In this document: in pieces, positions 16,583 to 24,077 of the stretch
Position numbering within the stretch: position 1 is the stretch's first letter
How the letters are laid out: every line of letters begins with the position of its first letter
Assembly (NCBI GenBank): GCA_964557575.1
Contig: CAZLBC010000036.1
Location: 1 to 44,335, forward strand
Origin: CAZLBC01 sp964557575
GTDB lineage: Bacteria > Planctomycetota > Phycisphaerae > SM23-33
DNA length: 44,335 nt
Reading direction: 5' to 3'
The notes under the pieces: model-generated
The model's input: only the letters and a program-made list of their open reading frames with translations
What the model was told of the DNA's origin: nothing
The model's database searches: none
Made by a program: the position numbers and the translations under genes

Positions 16583-19036
16583 ATGCGCGATTCCACGAAA
16601 CCAACCCGTCTCTCGCTCACGATTTTCGCGATCGGCGCGGCGCTCGCGCTGGCGATCCCGGCCGCCGCCGCGTCGCCGAAGAAGCCCCCCGTCAAAAAGG
16701 CCCCGCACCGGAAATCTCCGCCGAAGAAGTCCCCGGCGAAAAAGCCGCCCCGCACACAGCCGACGAAGAAAAAACCCCCCGCCAAGGCACCGGCCGATGA
16801 CATGCTCGCCCGTGCCCTGCGGGGGCCGATGAAGGGCGTGGAGGATATCATCTTCGCCGCCCGGCCCTTCGGGCCCGACCCGCACTGGTACGCCAACATC
16901 AGCTACTACGCCGAGGACGCCTCCCGGAAGACCTACCGGCCCGGCGGGCGGCTCTGCCGGATGAACCTCCGCAACGGGAAGGTGACGGTCCTGCTGGCCG
17001 ACAAGCGGGGCAACGTCCGCGATCCCCACGTGCACTACGACGGCAAAAAGATCCTCTTCTCGTATCGGAAGGGCGACGGCGACCACTACCACCTCTACGA
17101 GATCGGGGCCGACGGTACGGGACTGAAACAACTGACCGGCGGCGATTACGACGACTACGAGGCGGTTTACCTGCCCGGCGGCGACATCATGTTCGTCTCC
17201 ACCCGCTGCCGGCGGTGGGTCAACTGCTGGCTGACGCAGGTCGGCGTCCTCTACCGCTGCGGGCCGGACGGTTCGGACATCCGCCCGGTTTCCTCGAACA
17301 ACGACCACGACAACACCCCCTGGGTGATGCCGGACGGGCGGATACTCTACATGCGGTGGGAGTACACCGACCGCAGCCAGGTCAAGTTCCACCATCTCTG
17401 GACGATCAACGCCGACGGCACCGGCCAGATGGTCTACTACGGCAACATGCACCCGGGCACGCTCATGATCGACGCCAAGCCCATCCCCGGCACCGACCGG
17501 GTGGTCTCGGTCTTCTCGCCGGGCCACGGCCGCCGGGAGCACGCCGGCCGGATCACGATCGTCGATCCCGACGCCGGCCCGGACGCGCAGGAAGGCGCGC
17601 GCCACGTCAATCCCAAGCCGGTCTGGCGGGACCCCTATGCCTTCTCGGAGAACTGCTTCCTGGTCGCCTCCCCCCGCGGCATCGAGCTGATGGACGGGAC
17701 GGGACGCACGCAACTTGTGCGGAAAAAAGAGGGGGACATGGAGCTGAACGAACCGCGGCCGCTGATCCCGCGTCCCCGGGAAGCGGTGCAGCCGTCCCGC
17801 ATCGACCGCGCGGAGGCCACCGGCCGGCTGGTTCTCGCCGACGTCACCGTCGGCCGCAACATGGACGGTGTCAAGCCGGGCGAGGTCGCCAAGCTCCTGA
17901 TCCTGGAGCTGCTGCCCGAACCCATCCATTTCTCGGGCGGCATGGAACCGATCAGCCGCGGCGGTACCTTCATCCTCGAGCGGATTCTCGGGACGGTACC
18001 GGTGGAACCGGACGGATCGGCGAACTTCGCGGCGCCGGCGATGCGAAGCCTCTTTTTCGTGGCCATGGACAAGGACGACAACGCCATCCAGCGCATGCAG
18101 TCGTTCGTCACGCTCCAGCCGGGGGAGGTCACCGGGTGCATCGGCTGCCACGAGCAGCGCACCACGACCATGAACGTCGAGGAGTTCGCCCTGGACGCCC
18201 TGAAGCGCCCGCCGAGCAGGATCAAGCCCGTCGACGGCATACCCGACGTTCCGGACTTCCCCCGCGACGTCCAGCCGGTCCTCGATAAGTACTGCGTCCG
18301 GTGCCACAACCCCGAGAAGCGGGCGGCGGGCATGAGCCTCGCCGGCGACCACGGCCCGATCTGGTCGCACAGTTATACCAACCTGACCTTCCGGCGGCAG
18401 ATCGCCGACGGGCGGAATGGGCTCGGCAACCGCCCGCCGCGGACCATGGGGGCCTCCGCCAGCGGCCTGATGAAGAAACTGACCGGCGGCCACCACAAGG
18501 TCGCGGCCTCGCCCGCCGACAGCAAAATCGTCCGCTTCTGGCTGGAGGCCGGCGCGCCCTACCCCGGGACCTACGCCGCGGTCGGCAGCGGCATGCTCAT
18601 CTGGTACCTCCAGGGCAAGGCCATCCGGTACGATCTCGAATGGCCGGAGACGAAGAGCGCGCGGGAGGTCATCCGCCGGCGGTGCGCCGGATGCCACCAG
18701 AAAAAACGGCGGCTGCCGGATTCCCTCACCCACAGCGCGCCGCGATTTCCCCGCGGGCTGGTCTTCAATCTCACCCGCCCGGCGCAGTCGATATTCCTCC
18801 GCGGCCCCCTCGCAAAGGAAGCCGGCGGGTACGGGACCTGCGAGGCGAAGGCCACACCGCCGGCGGGAAAGAAGAAACACCCCCCGATATTCCGGGACAC
18901 CGGCGATCCCGATTACAAGAAGCTCCTGGCCTGGATCGATCGCGGCCGGCGGTGGCTGCAGGAACATAAGCGGTTCGACATGCCGGAATTCCGCCCCAAC
19001 GAGGCCATCTTCTCGAAGGCATTGTTGGCCGGATAG
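16583..19036 (+). CDS. Exported trihaem cytochrome c / beta-propeller protein, hydrazine synthase alpha-like
   Basis: 817 residues. Signal peptide at 1-30 (SLTIFAIGAALALAIPAAAA), then a Lys/Pro-rich linker (about 31-70), a TolB/PD40-like propeller (about 80-400; blades such as GADGTGLKQLTGG and NADGTGQMVYYG), a middle domain, and three CxxCH haem sites: C519 (CIGCH), C571 (CVRCH), C701 (CAGCH). This combination resembles the hydrazine synthase alpha-subunit family, widespread in planctomycetes that are not anammox, so the name indicates fold rather than hydrazine chemistry. No beta/gamma subunit gene is adjacent. Likely periplasmic electron-transfer or oxidoreductase protein. The basic linker might contact the envelope or nucleic acid; that is speculation. 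Confidence 0.85.
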   Translation: MRDSTKPTRLSLTIFAIGAALALAIPAAAASPKKPPVKKAPHRKSPPKKSPAKKPPRTQPTKKKPPAKAPADDMLARALRGPMKGVEDIIFAARPFGPDPHWYANISYYAEDASRKTYRPGGRLCRMNLRNGKVTVLLADKRGNVRDPHVHYDGKKILFSYRKGDGDHYHLYEIGADGTGLKQLTGGDYDDYEAVYLPGGDIMFVSTRCRRWVNCWLTQVGVLYRCGPDGSDIRPVSSNNDHDNTPWVMPDGRILYMRWEYTDRSQVKFHHLWTINADGTGQMVYYGNMHPGTLMIDAKPIPGTDRVVSVFSPGHGRREHAGRITIVDPDAGPDAQEGARHVNPKPVWRDPYAFSENCFLVASPRGIELMDGTGRTQLVRKKEGDMELNEPRPLIPRPREAVQPSRIDRAEATGRLVLADVTVGRNMDGVKPGEVAKLLILELLPEPIHFSGGMEPISRGGTFILERILGTVPVEPDGSANFAAPAMRSLFFVAMDKDDNAIQRMQSFVTLQPGEVTGCIGCHEQRTTTMNVEEFALDALKRPPSRIKPVDGIPDVPDFPRDVQPVLDKYCVRCHNPEKRAAGMSLAGDHGPIWSHSYTNLTFRRQIADGRNGLGNRPPRTMGASASGLMKKLTGGHHKVAASPADSKIVRFWLEAGAPYPGTYAAVGSGMLIWYLQGKAIRYDLEWPETKSAREVIRRRCAGCHQKKRRLPDSLTHSAPRFPRGLVFNLTRPAQSIFLRGPLAKEAGGYGTCEAKATPPAGKKKHPPIFRDTGDPDYKKLLAWIDRGRRWLQEHKRFDMPEFRPNEAIFSKALLAG

Positions 19037-19040
19037 TCTC

Positions 19041-19080
19041 TTGACAAACGAACGCCGGCATTGTACATTGTGCTGTACAA
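19041..19080 (+). promoter_or_regulatory. yefM-yoeB promoter and TGTACA operator
   Basis: -35 TTGACA (19041-19046), 17-bp spacer, -10 TACATT (19064-19069). A perfect palindrome TTGTACA-N6-TGTACAA (19061-19067 / 19074-19080) covers the -10. The TGTACA core is the known recognition motif of YefM repressors, so autoregulation by the downstream antitoxin is strongly supported. Confidence 0.9.
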
Positions 19081-19090
19081 GGAGGACATC

Positions 19091-19348
19091 ATGGAAGCGA
19101 TCGCATATAGTCGCGTTCGGCGGGACCTCGCAAAAACACTTGATCGAATCTGCAAGGATCATACTCCTGTCATTGTTACGCGCCAGAGCAAGAAACACAG
19201 TCCCGTTGTAATCATGTCCCTTGAGGACTATGAGGCGCTCGAGGAGACGGCGTATCTCTTGAGATCTCCGAAGAATGCGCGTCGGCTCATCGAATCAGTC
19301 GTACAGCTCGAAGAAGGCGGCGGAAAGAAGAAGAGCCTTTGCGAGTGA
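19091..19348 (+). CDS. yefM: YefM/Phd-family antitoxin
   Basis: 85 residues from the ATG at 19091, preceded by AAGGAGG (19079-19085). In-frame codons further upstream fall inside the operator and are rejected. The Phd/YefM fold is visible: MEAIAYSRVRRDLAKTLDRI, then PVIVTRQSKKHSPVVIMSLEDYEAL. The N-terminal part binds the TGTACA operator; the C-terminal part (YLLRSPKNARRLIESV) wraps the toxin. The stop overlaps the toxin start by 4 bp (GTGA). Confidence 0.93.
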   Translation: MEAIAYSRVRRDLAKTLDRICKDHTPVIVTRQSKKHSPVVIMSLEDYEALEETAYLLRSPKNARRLIESVVQLEEGGGKKKSLCE

Positions 19349-19599
19349 ATCTCATATTCTCTGATCACGCGTGGGAAGACTACCTCTACTGGCGGAAGAC
19401 CGACAAGAAGATCGTGAAGCGCATCAATGCGTTGGTCAAGGAGATAAAGCGCTCTCCCTATGAGGGAACGGGAAAGCCCGAACCCCTGAAGCATGCCCTG
19501 GCGGAATATTGGTCCCGCCGCATCACCGACGAGCATCGAATCGTCTACAAGGTTACAGAGTCCGCCATCCTGATTGCGCAACTGCGTTATCATTATTGA
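19345..19599 (+). CDS. yoeB: YoeB-type mRNA interferase toxin
   Basis: 84 residues from the GTG at 19345. That start is chosen because it forms a 4-bp overlap with the yefM stop and gives exactly the length of E. coli YoeB. Catalytic residues E46, R65, H83 and Y84 fall at the same numbers as in E. coli, and the protein ends RYHY. YoeB cuts mRNA at the ribosomal A site. The N-terminal FSDHAWEDYLYW is diagnostic. Confidence 0.95.
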   Translation: MNLIFSDHAWEDYLYWRKTDKKIVKRINALVKEIKRSPYEGTGKPEPLKHALAEYWSRRITDEHRIVYKVTESAILIAQLRYHY

Positions 19600-19645
19600 T
19601 TGCAGGCCAACAACTTAATATACGCAATTAACGCTGGCGCAAGAT

Positions 19646-19744
19646 TCCATTATACCAACCCGAACCAACAACATCAACAAAACCCCCTGCCTCAAAACCG
19701 CCCTCACCCCACCACTCCCCCCACACCACCAACCCCCAAACCCG
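19646..19744 (+). other. C/A-rich, G-poor tract, candidate Rho-utilisation region
   Basis: About 100 nt with only four G, downstream of yoeB and before the next gene. Such C-rich unstructured RNA is the known preference of Rho (rut sites), and no hairpin terminator is visible after yoeB. It could equally reflect low-complexity drift, since the following gene's linker shares the composition. Confidence 0.35.
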
Positions 19745-19768
19745 ATAATCATGGCCCGTTCCGCCTCC

Positions 19769-19800
19769 ATGCACTATCATGTCTTCTATGCACTATCATG
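19769..19800 (+). repeat. 13-bp direct repeat, 19-bp period
   Basis: ATGCACTATCATG occurs at 19769-19781 and 19788-19800. Each copy carries a -10-like TATCAT. The first is followed, 7 nt later, by the ATG of a 14-codon ORF. Confidence 0.85.
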
Positions 19801-19832
19801 CCTTAATGCATATCTTCACGGGTGCACCATGA
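19788..19832 (+). other. Possible 14-codon leader ORF coupled to the gingipain-like gene
   Basis: ATG at 19788, 7 nt after TATCAT, encodes MHYHALMHIFTGAP and stops at 19830-19832, overlapping the downstream ATG (19829) as ATGA. The downstream gene has no Shine-Dalgarno, so translation could be delivered by coupling. Short ORFs arise by chance, hence low confidence. Confidence 0.22.
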
Positions 19833-21460
19833 TGAAAATACCGCTACCGCTGCTCGTCGTCGTCGCGCTGAATCCCGCGTTCTGCGCCGCCGCCCAACCC
19901 AATCCACAACCCGAACTCCAACCCAATCCCCATCCCCAACCGAAAACCAAACCCCTCTGGCTGGCGGTCACCCGGCCGCTGTTCGCCGACGGCCTCGCCC
20001 GGCTGGCCGAACACCGGCGCGCCGACGGCTTCGAAACCGTCATCTCCACGCAGCCCGTCGGCGAGACGCAGCCCGTCGGCGCGGCGCCGGCCGCCTGCCC
20101 GGACGGGCGCCGGCCGGCGTACCTCCTGCTGGTGGGCGACTTTCAGCGGGGGATGGAAGACCGGCCCTGGTATATGCCGACGCGCTTCCTGCCCCAGTAC
20201 CGGTGGCGGGCCGCGCAGAAAAAGACCTTCGCCTCGGACAACGCGTGGGCCGACGGCAACGGCGACCGGCTACCGGACTTCCCCGTCGGCAGGATCCCGG
20301 CGCGGAATCCCGCGGAGCTCGAAACCGCGATCGACAAGATCATCGCCTGGGAGCGGCGCCCCCCCTGCCGGGACGACCTGCGCGTCCTGTTCTGGGCGGG
20401 GTCCCCGATGTACGGCGCGGCCATCGACGCGGCGGCCACCGGCGTCGCCCTCGCCGCCGTCGACCAATACGCCCCCGCCTGGTGCGAGCCGTCGATCCTG
20501 ACGGCCGACCGGCGGTACGCCCTCCGCGGCTGGCCCGAAGACCAGCCGGCCCACTTTACCCGGTGGCTGGTGCGCGGGGCGGGGCTTGCCGTCATCATGG
20601 GACACGGGGATACCCGCGGCACCCACTCGATGCGGTTCCGGGGCCGGACCGTCGGCTACTCGGCACAGGCCGCCGGCGCCGCGCTGGCGGGCAACGCGGT
20701 CGCGGCGCCGACTATCGTGTTCTCCTGCTCCAGCGGCGACTTCGCCGCGCCGGACCGCTGCCTGACCGAGTGGATGCTGCTGACCCCCGGCGGCCCCGTT
20801 GCGGCGATCGGCGCGACGGCCGACAGCCACCCCCTGCCGAATTACAACGCGGGGCTCGCGGCAATCAGGCTGCTCGGGCCGCGCTTCGGCCGCGTGGGAA
20901 ACTACTGGCTCAAGGTCGCCCGCGAGACCGCCCGGGCGCGGAACCCGCTGATGGAATTCATCCTGGCCCGGGCCGAATCCCGGCGGGGGATGAACACCGA
21001 CCCCGCGCGGCTGAACCGGGACCAGCCGCTGCTGTACGCCCTGCTCGGCGATCCGGCGACGAAGACCAGGTTCCCGGCGGCGCTGCGCGCGGCGGTGCGG
21101 CGCGACGGAGAGGGATGGTCGTGGCGGGCGGAAAAACCGGTCGACGCGGGGAACCTGCTGGTCGAGATCGCCCGCGGCGGCGGCGGCAGGGCGTCGTCTC
21201 CCGGCGACGCCGGCGACCGGCGGGCCTGGAACGAATCCTTCCGGGCCGCGCAGGCCTCCCTGGGGTTCCGGACGCTCGAAACGATCCGGCCACGGGGGCG
21301 GTGGGCCGGGCGGGTCGACACGCCGGGCACGCTCAGGCTCCTCTGCGTCGGAAAAAGACGCCTCGCGGTCTTCACCGCGGACCTCGCGCCGCGTACGCAG
21401 GGTCTGCAGGCTGAAAGGGGAAGAAACAACGACACGGGGTCGATATCCCCCCGCAAATGA
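19829..21460 (+). CDS. Gingipain-like (peptidase C25) exported cysteine protease
   Basis: 543 residues from the ATG at 19829 (the next codon is also ATG). Signal peptide MMKIPLPLLVVVALNPAFCA, then a Pro/Gln-rich linker, then the C25 domain. The C25 signature DNAWADGNGDRLPDFPVGR followed by NPAELETAIDKIIAWE is clear. Candidate catalytic dyad: H259 in IMGHGDTRG and C300 in FSCSSGDF, in the order and spacing of clan CD proteases. A short C-terminal beta-rich segment follows. Gingipains cleave after Arg or Lys and mature secreted proteins; the specificity here cannot be read. No type IX secretion sorting domain is recognised. In-frame codons upstream of 19829 would put a non-hydrophobic extension before the signal peptide. 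Confidence 0.88.
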   Translation: MMKIPLPLLVVVALNPAFCAAAQPNPQPELQPNPHPQPKTKPLWLAVTRPLFADGLARLAEHRRADGFETVISTQPVGETQPVGAAPAACPDGRRPAYLLLVGDFQRGMEDRPWYMPTRFLPQYRWRAAQKKTFASDNAWADGNGDRLPDFPVGRIPARNPAELETAIDKIIAWERRPPCRDDLRVLFWAGSPMYGAAIDAAATGVALAAVDQYAPAWCEPSILTADRRYALRGWPEDQPAHFTRWLVRGAGLAVIMGHGDTRGTHSMRFRGRTVGYSAQAAGAALAGNAVAAPTIVFSCSSGDFAAPDRCLTEWMLLTPGGPVAAIGATADSHPLPNYNAGLAAIRLLGPRFGRVGNYWLKVARETARARNPLMEFILARAESRRGMNTDPARLNRDQPLLYALLGDPATKTRFPAALRAAVRRDGEGWSWRAEKPVDAGNLLVEIARGGGGRASSPGDAGDRRAWNESFRAAQASLGFRTLETIRPRGRWAGRVDTPGTLRLLCVGKRRLAVFTADLAPRTQGLQAERGRNNDTGSISPRK

Positions 21461-21461
21461 C

Positions 21462-21490
21462 TTGTTCGGCGGTTATCGAGGGGATAGAAT
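21462..21490 (+). promoter_or_regulatory. Candidate promoter of the LEA14-like gene
   Basis: TTGTTC (21462-21467), 17-bp spacer, TAGAAT (21485-21490; 5 of 6 consensus bases). It would give a leader of about 115 nt before the ATG at 21613. Confidence 0.35.
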
Positions 21491-21612
21491 CATACAGGTC
21501 GCCGGTTGTTGGCCAAAACGTCTCAGGGCCGGGAGTAGGATACGCTCACATTGCCATGGTAGCGGAAAATACAATTAAACCTCTTTCAATTTTTACAACA
21601 AGGAGCAACTAC

Positions 21613-22110
21613 ATGCGCATTACCTCACTATACAGATTCGCTGCCATTGTCGTCACGCTGCTGCTGGTCTTTGTTACCGGTTGCAACCAGACACCCACCG
21701 CCTCGATCACGGGGATGAATGTGAAGGACGCGAGCCTGACCGATGTGACAATGGTCTTCGATGTGAAGGTCGACAATCCATACATGGTCGCCATTCCGCT
21801 CGGCAATCTGGACTATGCACTGGCCAGCCGGGGTCAGCAATTCCTCGACGGAAAGGCGGCCCTTCAGGGTACGATACCCGCCCGGAACAGCAAGACCCTG
21901 CCCGTACCGGTAACGGTCAATTTTACGAAGCTGTTCGGCGTGGTAAAAGGAGCCCGCCCGGGAGCATCAATTCCCTATAAGGCCGACATGGGCCTCTCGC
22001 TGGATGTGCCGATGGCGGGCAATAAGCGCGTACCTATGAGCAAGGAAGGAACCCTGGATATACCCTCGAAGTCGAGCGCGCTTGACACACTCAAAGGCCT
22101 GACACAGTAG
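21613..22110 (+). CDS. LEA14/WHy-domain lipoprotein
   Basis: 165 residues from the ATG at 21613, with AAGGAG 7-10 nt upstream. An N-terminal hydrophobic segment ends in a lipobox (FVTGC), so the mature protein should be lipid-anchored at the Cys. The remainder matches the LEA_2/WHy beta-sandwich pattern (MVFDVKVDNPYMVAIPLGNLDYAL, then GTIPARNSKTLPVPVTVNF), found in desiccation-related LEA14 proteins and many bacterial envelope lipoproteins. Role in envelope stress is inferred. Lower GC than its neighbours. Confidence 0.85.
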   Translation: MRITSLYRFAAIVVTLLLVFVTGCNQTPTASITGMNVKDASLTDVTMVFDVKVDNPYMVAIPLGNLDYALASRGQQFLDGKAALQGTIPARNSKTLPVPVTVNFTKLFGVVKGARPGASIPYKADMGLSLDVPMAGNKRVPMSKEGTLDIPSKSSALDTLKGLTQ

Positions 22111-22189
22111 CCTGCGCCGGTATGCGGCGGAATGTCGCCATCCTGCGGCCGGAACGCCACATGGCCCGGGTTGTGTTATGCTTACACCA

Positions 22190-22349
22190 GGGTCTGCTGA
22201 ACACGTCGGCCGTCGGCGAAAAAGAGACACGTTTTTCGCACAGCAAGGAAGTCGAAGCAGGCGATTCCGGACGAATCGCCGATGGAGACTGACGATCAAG
22301 TGCGGAAAAATGTCCTTTCGCAGGCAGGCCCTGGATTGTTCAGCAGCCC
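22190..22349. mobile_element. 160-bp palindromic MITE-like repeat, copy A
   Basis: Imperfect terminal inverted repeats GGG(T)CTGCTGAACA / TGTTCAGCAGCCC. Two internal stems, around GTTTTTCGCAC / GTGCGGAAAAAT and GGCGATTC / GAATCGCC, allow the whole element to fold as one long hairpin. About 94% identical to copy B at 44116. No coding capacity; open frames through it are incidental. It lies about 50 bp upstream of the WXG100 operon promoter. The structure fits a MITE mobilised by an unseen transposase. Confidence 0.85.
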
Positions 22350-22396
22350 GTACAGTACCGAAGTGCCTTTGCCATGTCTCCCAATCCCGCCCGCCC

Positions 22397-22425
22397 TTGA
22401 CACCGCGCGCGCCGCTCCGTAGCAT
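22397..22425 (+). promoter_or_regulatory. Promoter of the WXG100-FtsK operon
   Basis: Perfect TTGACA (22397-22402), 17-bp spacer, TAGCAT (22420-22425). The predicted start near 22432 leaves a leader of about 22 nt containing GGAG (22442-22445), 8 nt before the ATG at 22454. Confidence 0.65.
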
Positions 22426-22453
22426 GCACGTGACGCCCCCCGGAGAATCGCTC

Positions 22454-22726
22454 ATGGCAAAAGCACACGTAGACCCGGAACAGCTTCGCCAGTTCGCCAG
22501 AGACCTCAAAAGCTTTAACACGAACCTGTCGGACCTGATGTCGGGGCTCGGTTCGCGTATGGCTCAGCTCGAGAAGAGCTGGCGCGACCAGGAACAGCAG
22601 AAGTTCGCCCGGCAACTCGAAGAGACCATGAAGGCCCTGCGCCGGTTTGTCGAGTCCGCCGACGAGCATGTCGCGTTCCTGAACCGCAAGGCCGGGCTGA
22701 TCGAGGACTATCTCCAGCAGCATTGA
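22454..22726 (+). CDS. WXG100-like (ESAT-6 superfamily) small helical protein
   Basis: 90 residues from the ATG at 22454, with GGAG 8 nt upstream. It has two amphipathic helices joined by a turn at residues 41-45 (KSWRDQEQQKF), where WxD replaces the canonical WxG, a common WXG100 variation. Length and layout match secreted WXG100 proteins that travel as helical-hairpin dimers through type VII systems under an FtsK-like ATPase. It is the first gene of a four-gene operon ending in such an ATPase; the next gene starts after 1 bp. Candidate substrate or chaperone of the system. Confidence 0.82.
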   Translation: MAKAHVDPEQLRQFARDLKSFNTNLSDLMSGLGSRMAQLEKSWRDQEQQKFARQLEETMKALRRFVESADEHVAFLNRKAGLIEDYLQQH

Positions 22727-22727
22727 C

Positions 22728-23774
22728 ATGGACCGACACGCCCGCGTCGAATCGGTTACACGCCTGAAGGACTTCAGGAACCAGCTCGTGAAGTTCGCGG
22801 ATGCCGTGCAGGTCGCCCTCGGCAACTCCGACGCGCACATCCATCGCATGAAACGGTGGCTCGGCGAGCAGCAGAAGCCCTACTGGAACGCCCGGATAAA
22901 GAAACTCAAGAAACAACTCCGCGAGGCGACGGTGCAACTGAACCGCAAGAAACTCTACAAGTCGCCGACCGGGGGCAGGCAATCCTCCGTCGAGGAGCAG
23001 CACGCCGTCGACACGCTCAAGGACCGGCTCGAAACGGCGGAGACCAAGCGCGAAAACGTGCGCCTGTGGCTGCGCAAGCTCGACCGCGAAATCTATACCT
23101 ACCGGGGGAAAATCAAGAACCTGGAAAGCGCCTTCGAAACCGATTTCCCCAAATCCCTGTCGTTTCTCGACCACTGCCTCGATGCCCTCGCATCGTACAC
23201 GGCCCTGTCGCCTCCCGTTCAGGAGGTTACCGGCTCCGACGTCCCGGGTCGGGCGACAGCAAACGCCGCCGCCGGGCACGCCGCTCCCGCGGGACCGTTC
23301 GCCGAGTATGCCGCGCTCCGGCGGGCATCGCCCGACCGGGAAACGCGGTCGGCACTGAACGTCTCGGCATACCGCGATGCATGGCTCGGGGGGACCGCAT
23401 TCACGTGGGACGGCGGCGAACCCGTTGACGCCGGGCAGCTTGACATCCCCGGCGCGCCTGGCTTGTTCGCGCATCCCGCCGCGCCGGGCGACAAGGTGAT
23501 CATCGCCAAGGCCGCCCGGGAAGCCGGCAGCATATACCTCGAACGCATCGCCGAACCGCCGGAAGGCGACAGCGGCTGGTATATCGGCACGGCCGGCGAT
23601 GATCCCGCGGAAACATTCGACGTCGTGACACTCGCGGGGCTTGCGGCGGCACGCCCCGATATGGCGCCGTTGCTGCGGCTGCCGCCCGGCTCACTCGTCG
23701 TTATCGACCGCGGCAGGATACGGGCCCTGCTCGACGGGGACGACCGGCGTCTCCGGCCAAAGGATGAGGAGTAA
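22728..23774 (+). CDS. Coiled-coil protein with DUF2185-like C-terminal domain
   Basis: 348 residues, starting 1 bp after the WXG100 gene. Residues 1-155 are a long charged helical region (KKLKKQLREATVQLNRKK; LKDRLETAETKRENVRLWL), like the helical N-domains of type VII substrates or partners. A flexible Ala/Pro linker follows. The C-terminal 110 residues (GDKVIIAKAARE..., GDSGWYIGTAGDD, then MAPLLRLPPGSLVVIDR) resemble DUF2185 (Imm33-type) domains, known from toxin-immunity loci. No signal peptide or membrane segment. It could be a secreted effector, a structural component, or an immunity/adaptor protein; position between two WXG100-like genes favours a dedicated partner. The domain match is by eye. 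Confidence 0.65.
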   Translation: MDRHARVESVTRLKDFRNQLVKFADAVQVALGNSDAHIHRMKRWLGEQQKPYWNARIKKLKKQLREATVQLNRKKLYKSPTGGRQSSVEEQHAVDTLKDRLETAETKRENVRLWLRKLDREIYTYRGKIKNLESAFETDFPKSLSFLDHCLDALASYTALSPPVQEVTGSDVPGRATANAAAGHAAPAGPFAEYAALRRASPDRETRSALNVSAYRDAWLGGTAFTWDGGEPVDAGQLDIPGAPGLFAHPAAPGDKVIIAKAAREAGSIYLERIAEPPEGDSGWYIGTAGDDPAETFDVVTLAGLAAARPDMAPLLRLPPGSLVVIDRGRIRALLDGDDRRLRPKDEE

Positions 23775-23780
23775 GCCCGG

Positions 23781-24029
23781 ATGGATGCCGACAAAGCGAG
23801 ACTGCACGACGCCCCGGTGGGCCTGCTCGCGGAAGAAGCGCGGTTGAAGGAAACCCTGCGGCGGCTTTCCGCGCAGTGGGAAACGGTCACCGTATCGTGG
23901 AAAGACGCCAAGCGCGCGGAGTTCGAGGAAAAGCACCTCGCACACCTCGTCGGCAAGACGCGAACCGCGATGGAGGCCATCGGCCAGATGGCCCCCATCC
24001 TCTCGCGGGTTCGCCGGGATTGTACGTAG
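23781..24029 (+). CDS. Second WXG100-like small helical protein
   Basis: 82 residues, starting 6 bp after the previous stop with GAGGAG just upstream. Helix-turn-helix layout with VSWKDAKRAEFEEKHL in the middle echoes the SWRDQEQQKF turn of the first gene, so the two may form a heterodimer, as EsxA/EsxB do. Weaker family match than the first gene. It lies 48 bp before the ATPase gene. Confidence 0.65.
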   Translation: MDADKARLHDAPVGLLAEEARLKETLRRLSAQWETVTVSWKDAKRAEFEEKHLAHLVGKTRTAMEAIGQMAPILSRVRRDCT

Positions 24030-24077
24030 TGCTCTGTCACGACGCGAAAGAGGACAAATGAACTGTTTTCTGGCATA

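Noticed and set aside
16583..19036. Direct evidence for anammox metabolism
   Set aside because: The HzsA-like fold is common in non-anammox planctomycetes and no other anammox gene is present here.
16541..19198. Minus-strand open frame of 885 codons opposite the trihaem gene
   Set aside because: High-GC antisense shadow: Arg/Val/Gly-biased, no domain, while the plus strand encodes signal peptide, propeller and CxxCH motifs.
22178..22453. N-terminal extension of the WXG100 protein into the MITE
   Set aside because: The open frame continues upstream, but the promoter and GGAG before 22454 and the WXG100 length of 90 residues fix the start.
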